From SKGA01 sp051819745 (GTDB lineage Archaea; Nanobdellota; Nanobdellia; Woesearchaeales; SKGA01), in contig JBNJGO010000028.1 in the NCBI GenBank assembly GCA_051819745.1, positions 1 through 12,920 on the forward strand: a stretch of 12,920 bases of DNA, in the 5' to 3' direction. Position numbers and translations under genes: made by a program. The notes under the pieces are model-generated. The model had not been told where the DNA came from, did not search any database, and saw only the letters and a program-made list of their open reading frames with translations. Below are positions 12,885 through 12,920 of the stretch, piece by piece. Numbering within the stretch: the first letter of the stretch is position 1; each line of letters opens with the position of its first letter.

Positions 12885-12920
12885 CTTGTTAAAAGCTTAA
12901 TCAATCAAGTTTTCTCACAA

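Noticed and set aside
1..12920. CRISPR array, tRNA, rRNA, insertion sequence or phage module
   Set aside because: I looked for regular direct repeats, cloverleaf-like stretches, transposase motifs and terminal inverted repeats and saw none. A tRNA or CRISPR search program would be needed to exclude weak cases.

Overview
The window looks like a chromosomal segment of an AT-rich archaeon. The evidence is a TATA-type promoter (usually close to TTTATAAATA) about 26-35 nt before most starts, giving leaderless or very short leaders; GGTG-type Shine-Dalgarno sites before a minority of genes; and archaeal families: a METTL5-type rRNA methyltransferase with NPPF motif, a PAC2 proteasome-assembly protein, a Ski2/Mtr4-type helicase and an archaeal/eukaryal tyrosyl-tRNA synthetase. 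The small genome style and many short orphan proteins suggest a DPANN lineage (Woesearchaeota-like), but that is a guess. No tRNA, rRNA, CRISPR, IS element or prophage was seen.

Left region (1-2510). A truncated nucleotidyltransferase-fold gene (minus strand) runs off the left edge; it is visibly richer in G+C than what follows. Next comes a very AT-rich pair of convergent genes: an unrecognised 146-aa protein and a 380-aa protein that joins a long coiled coil to a C-terminal PIN-type nuclease domain. Their stop codons are 2 nt apart. This is the most accessory-looking part of the window.

Middle (2511-7451). A small class I SAM methyltransferase, a double zinc-ribbon protein and a compact Mtr4/Ski2-like helicase are followed by the divergent METTL5-type methyltransferase, a PAC2-family protein and a minimal MazG-like pyrophosphohydrolase. 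The theme is RNA modification and decay, proteasome assembly and nucleotide housekeeping.

Right region (7537-12845). A four-helix membrane protein, an unrecognised 155-aa protein and an M18 metallo-aminopeptidase lie on the minus strand. Divergent from these are an unrecognised 206-aa protein and an RNase D with two HRDC domains. The RNase D stop codon directly abuts the stop codon of a convergent tyrosyl-tRNA synthetase resembling the haloarchaeal/opisthokont type.

Nearly every gene appears to have its own promoter, so the segment is mostly monocistronic. Four convergent pairs have gaps of 0-22 nt, so the U-rich terminators must lie inside the opposing genes. Several longest-ORF starts (TTG or GTG) are rejected because the TATA box lies inside or just at the extension; corrected starts are given. 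I see no clear multi-gene novel system. The best candidates for something undescribed are the coiled-coil-PIN protein with its convergent orphan partner.
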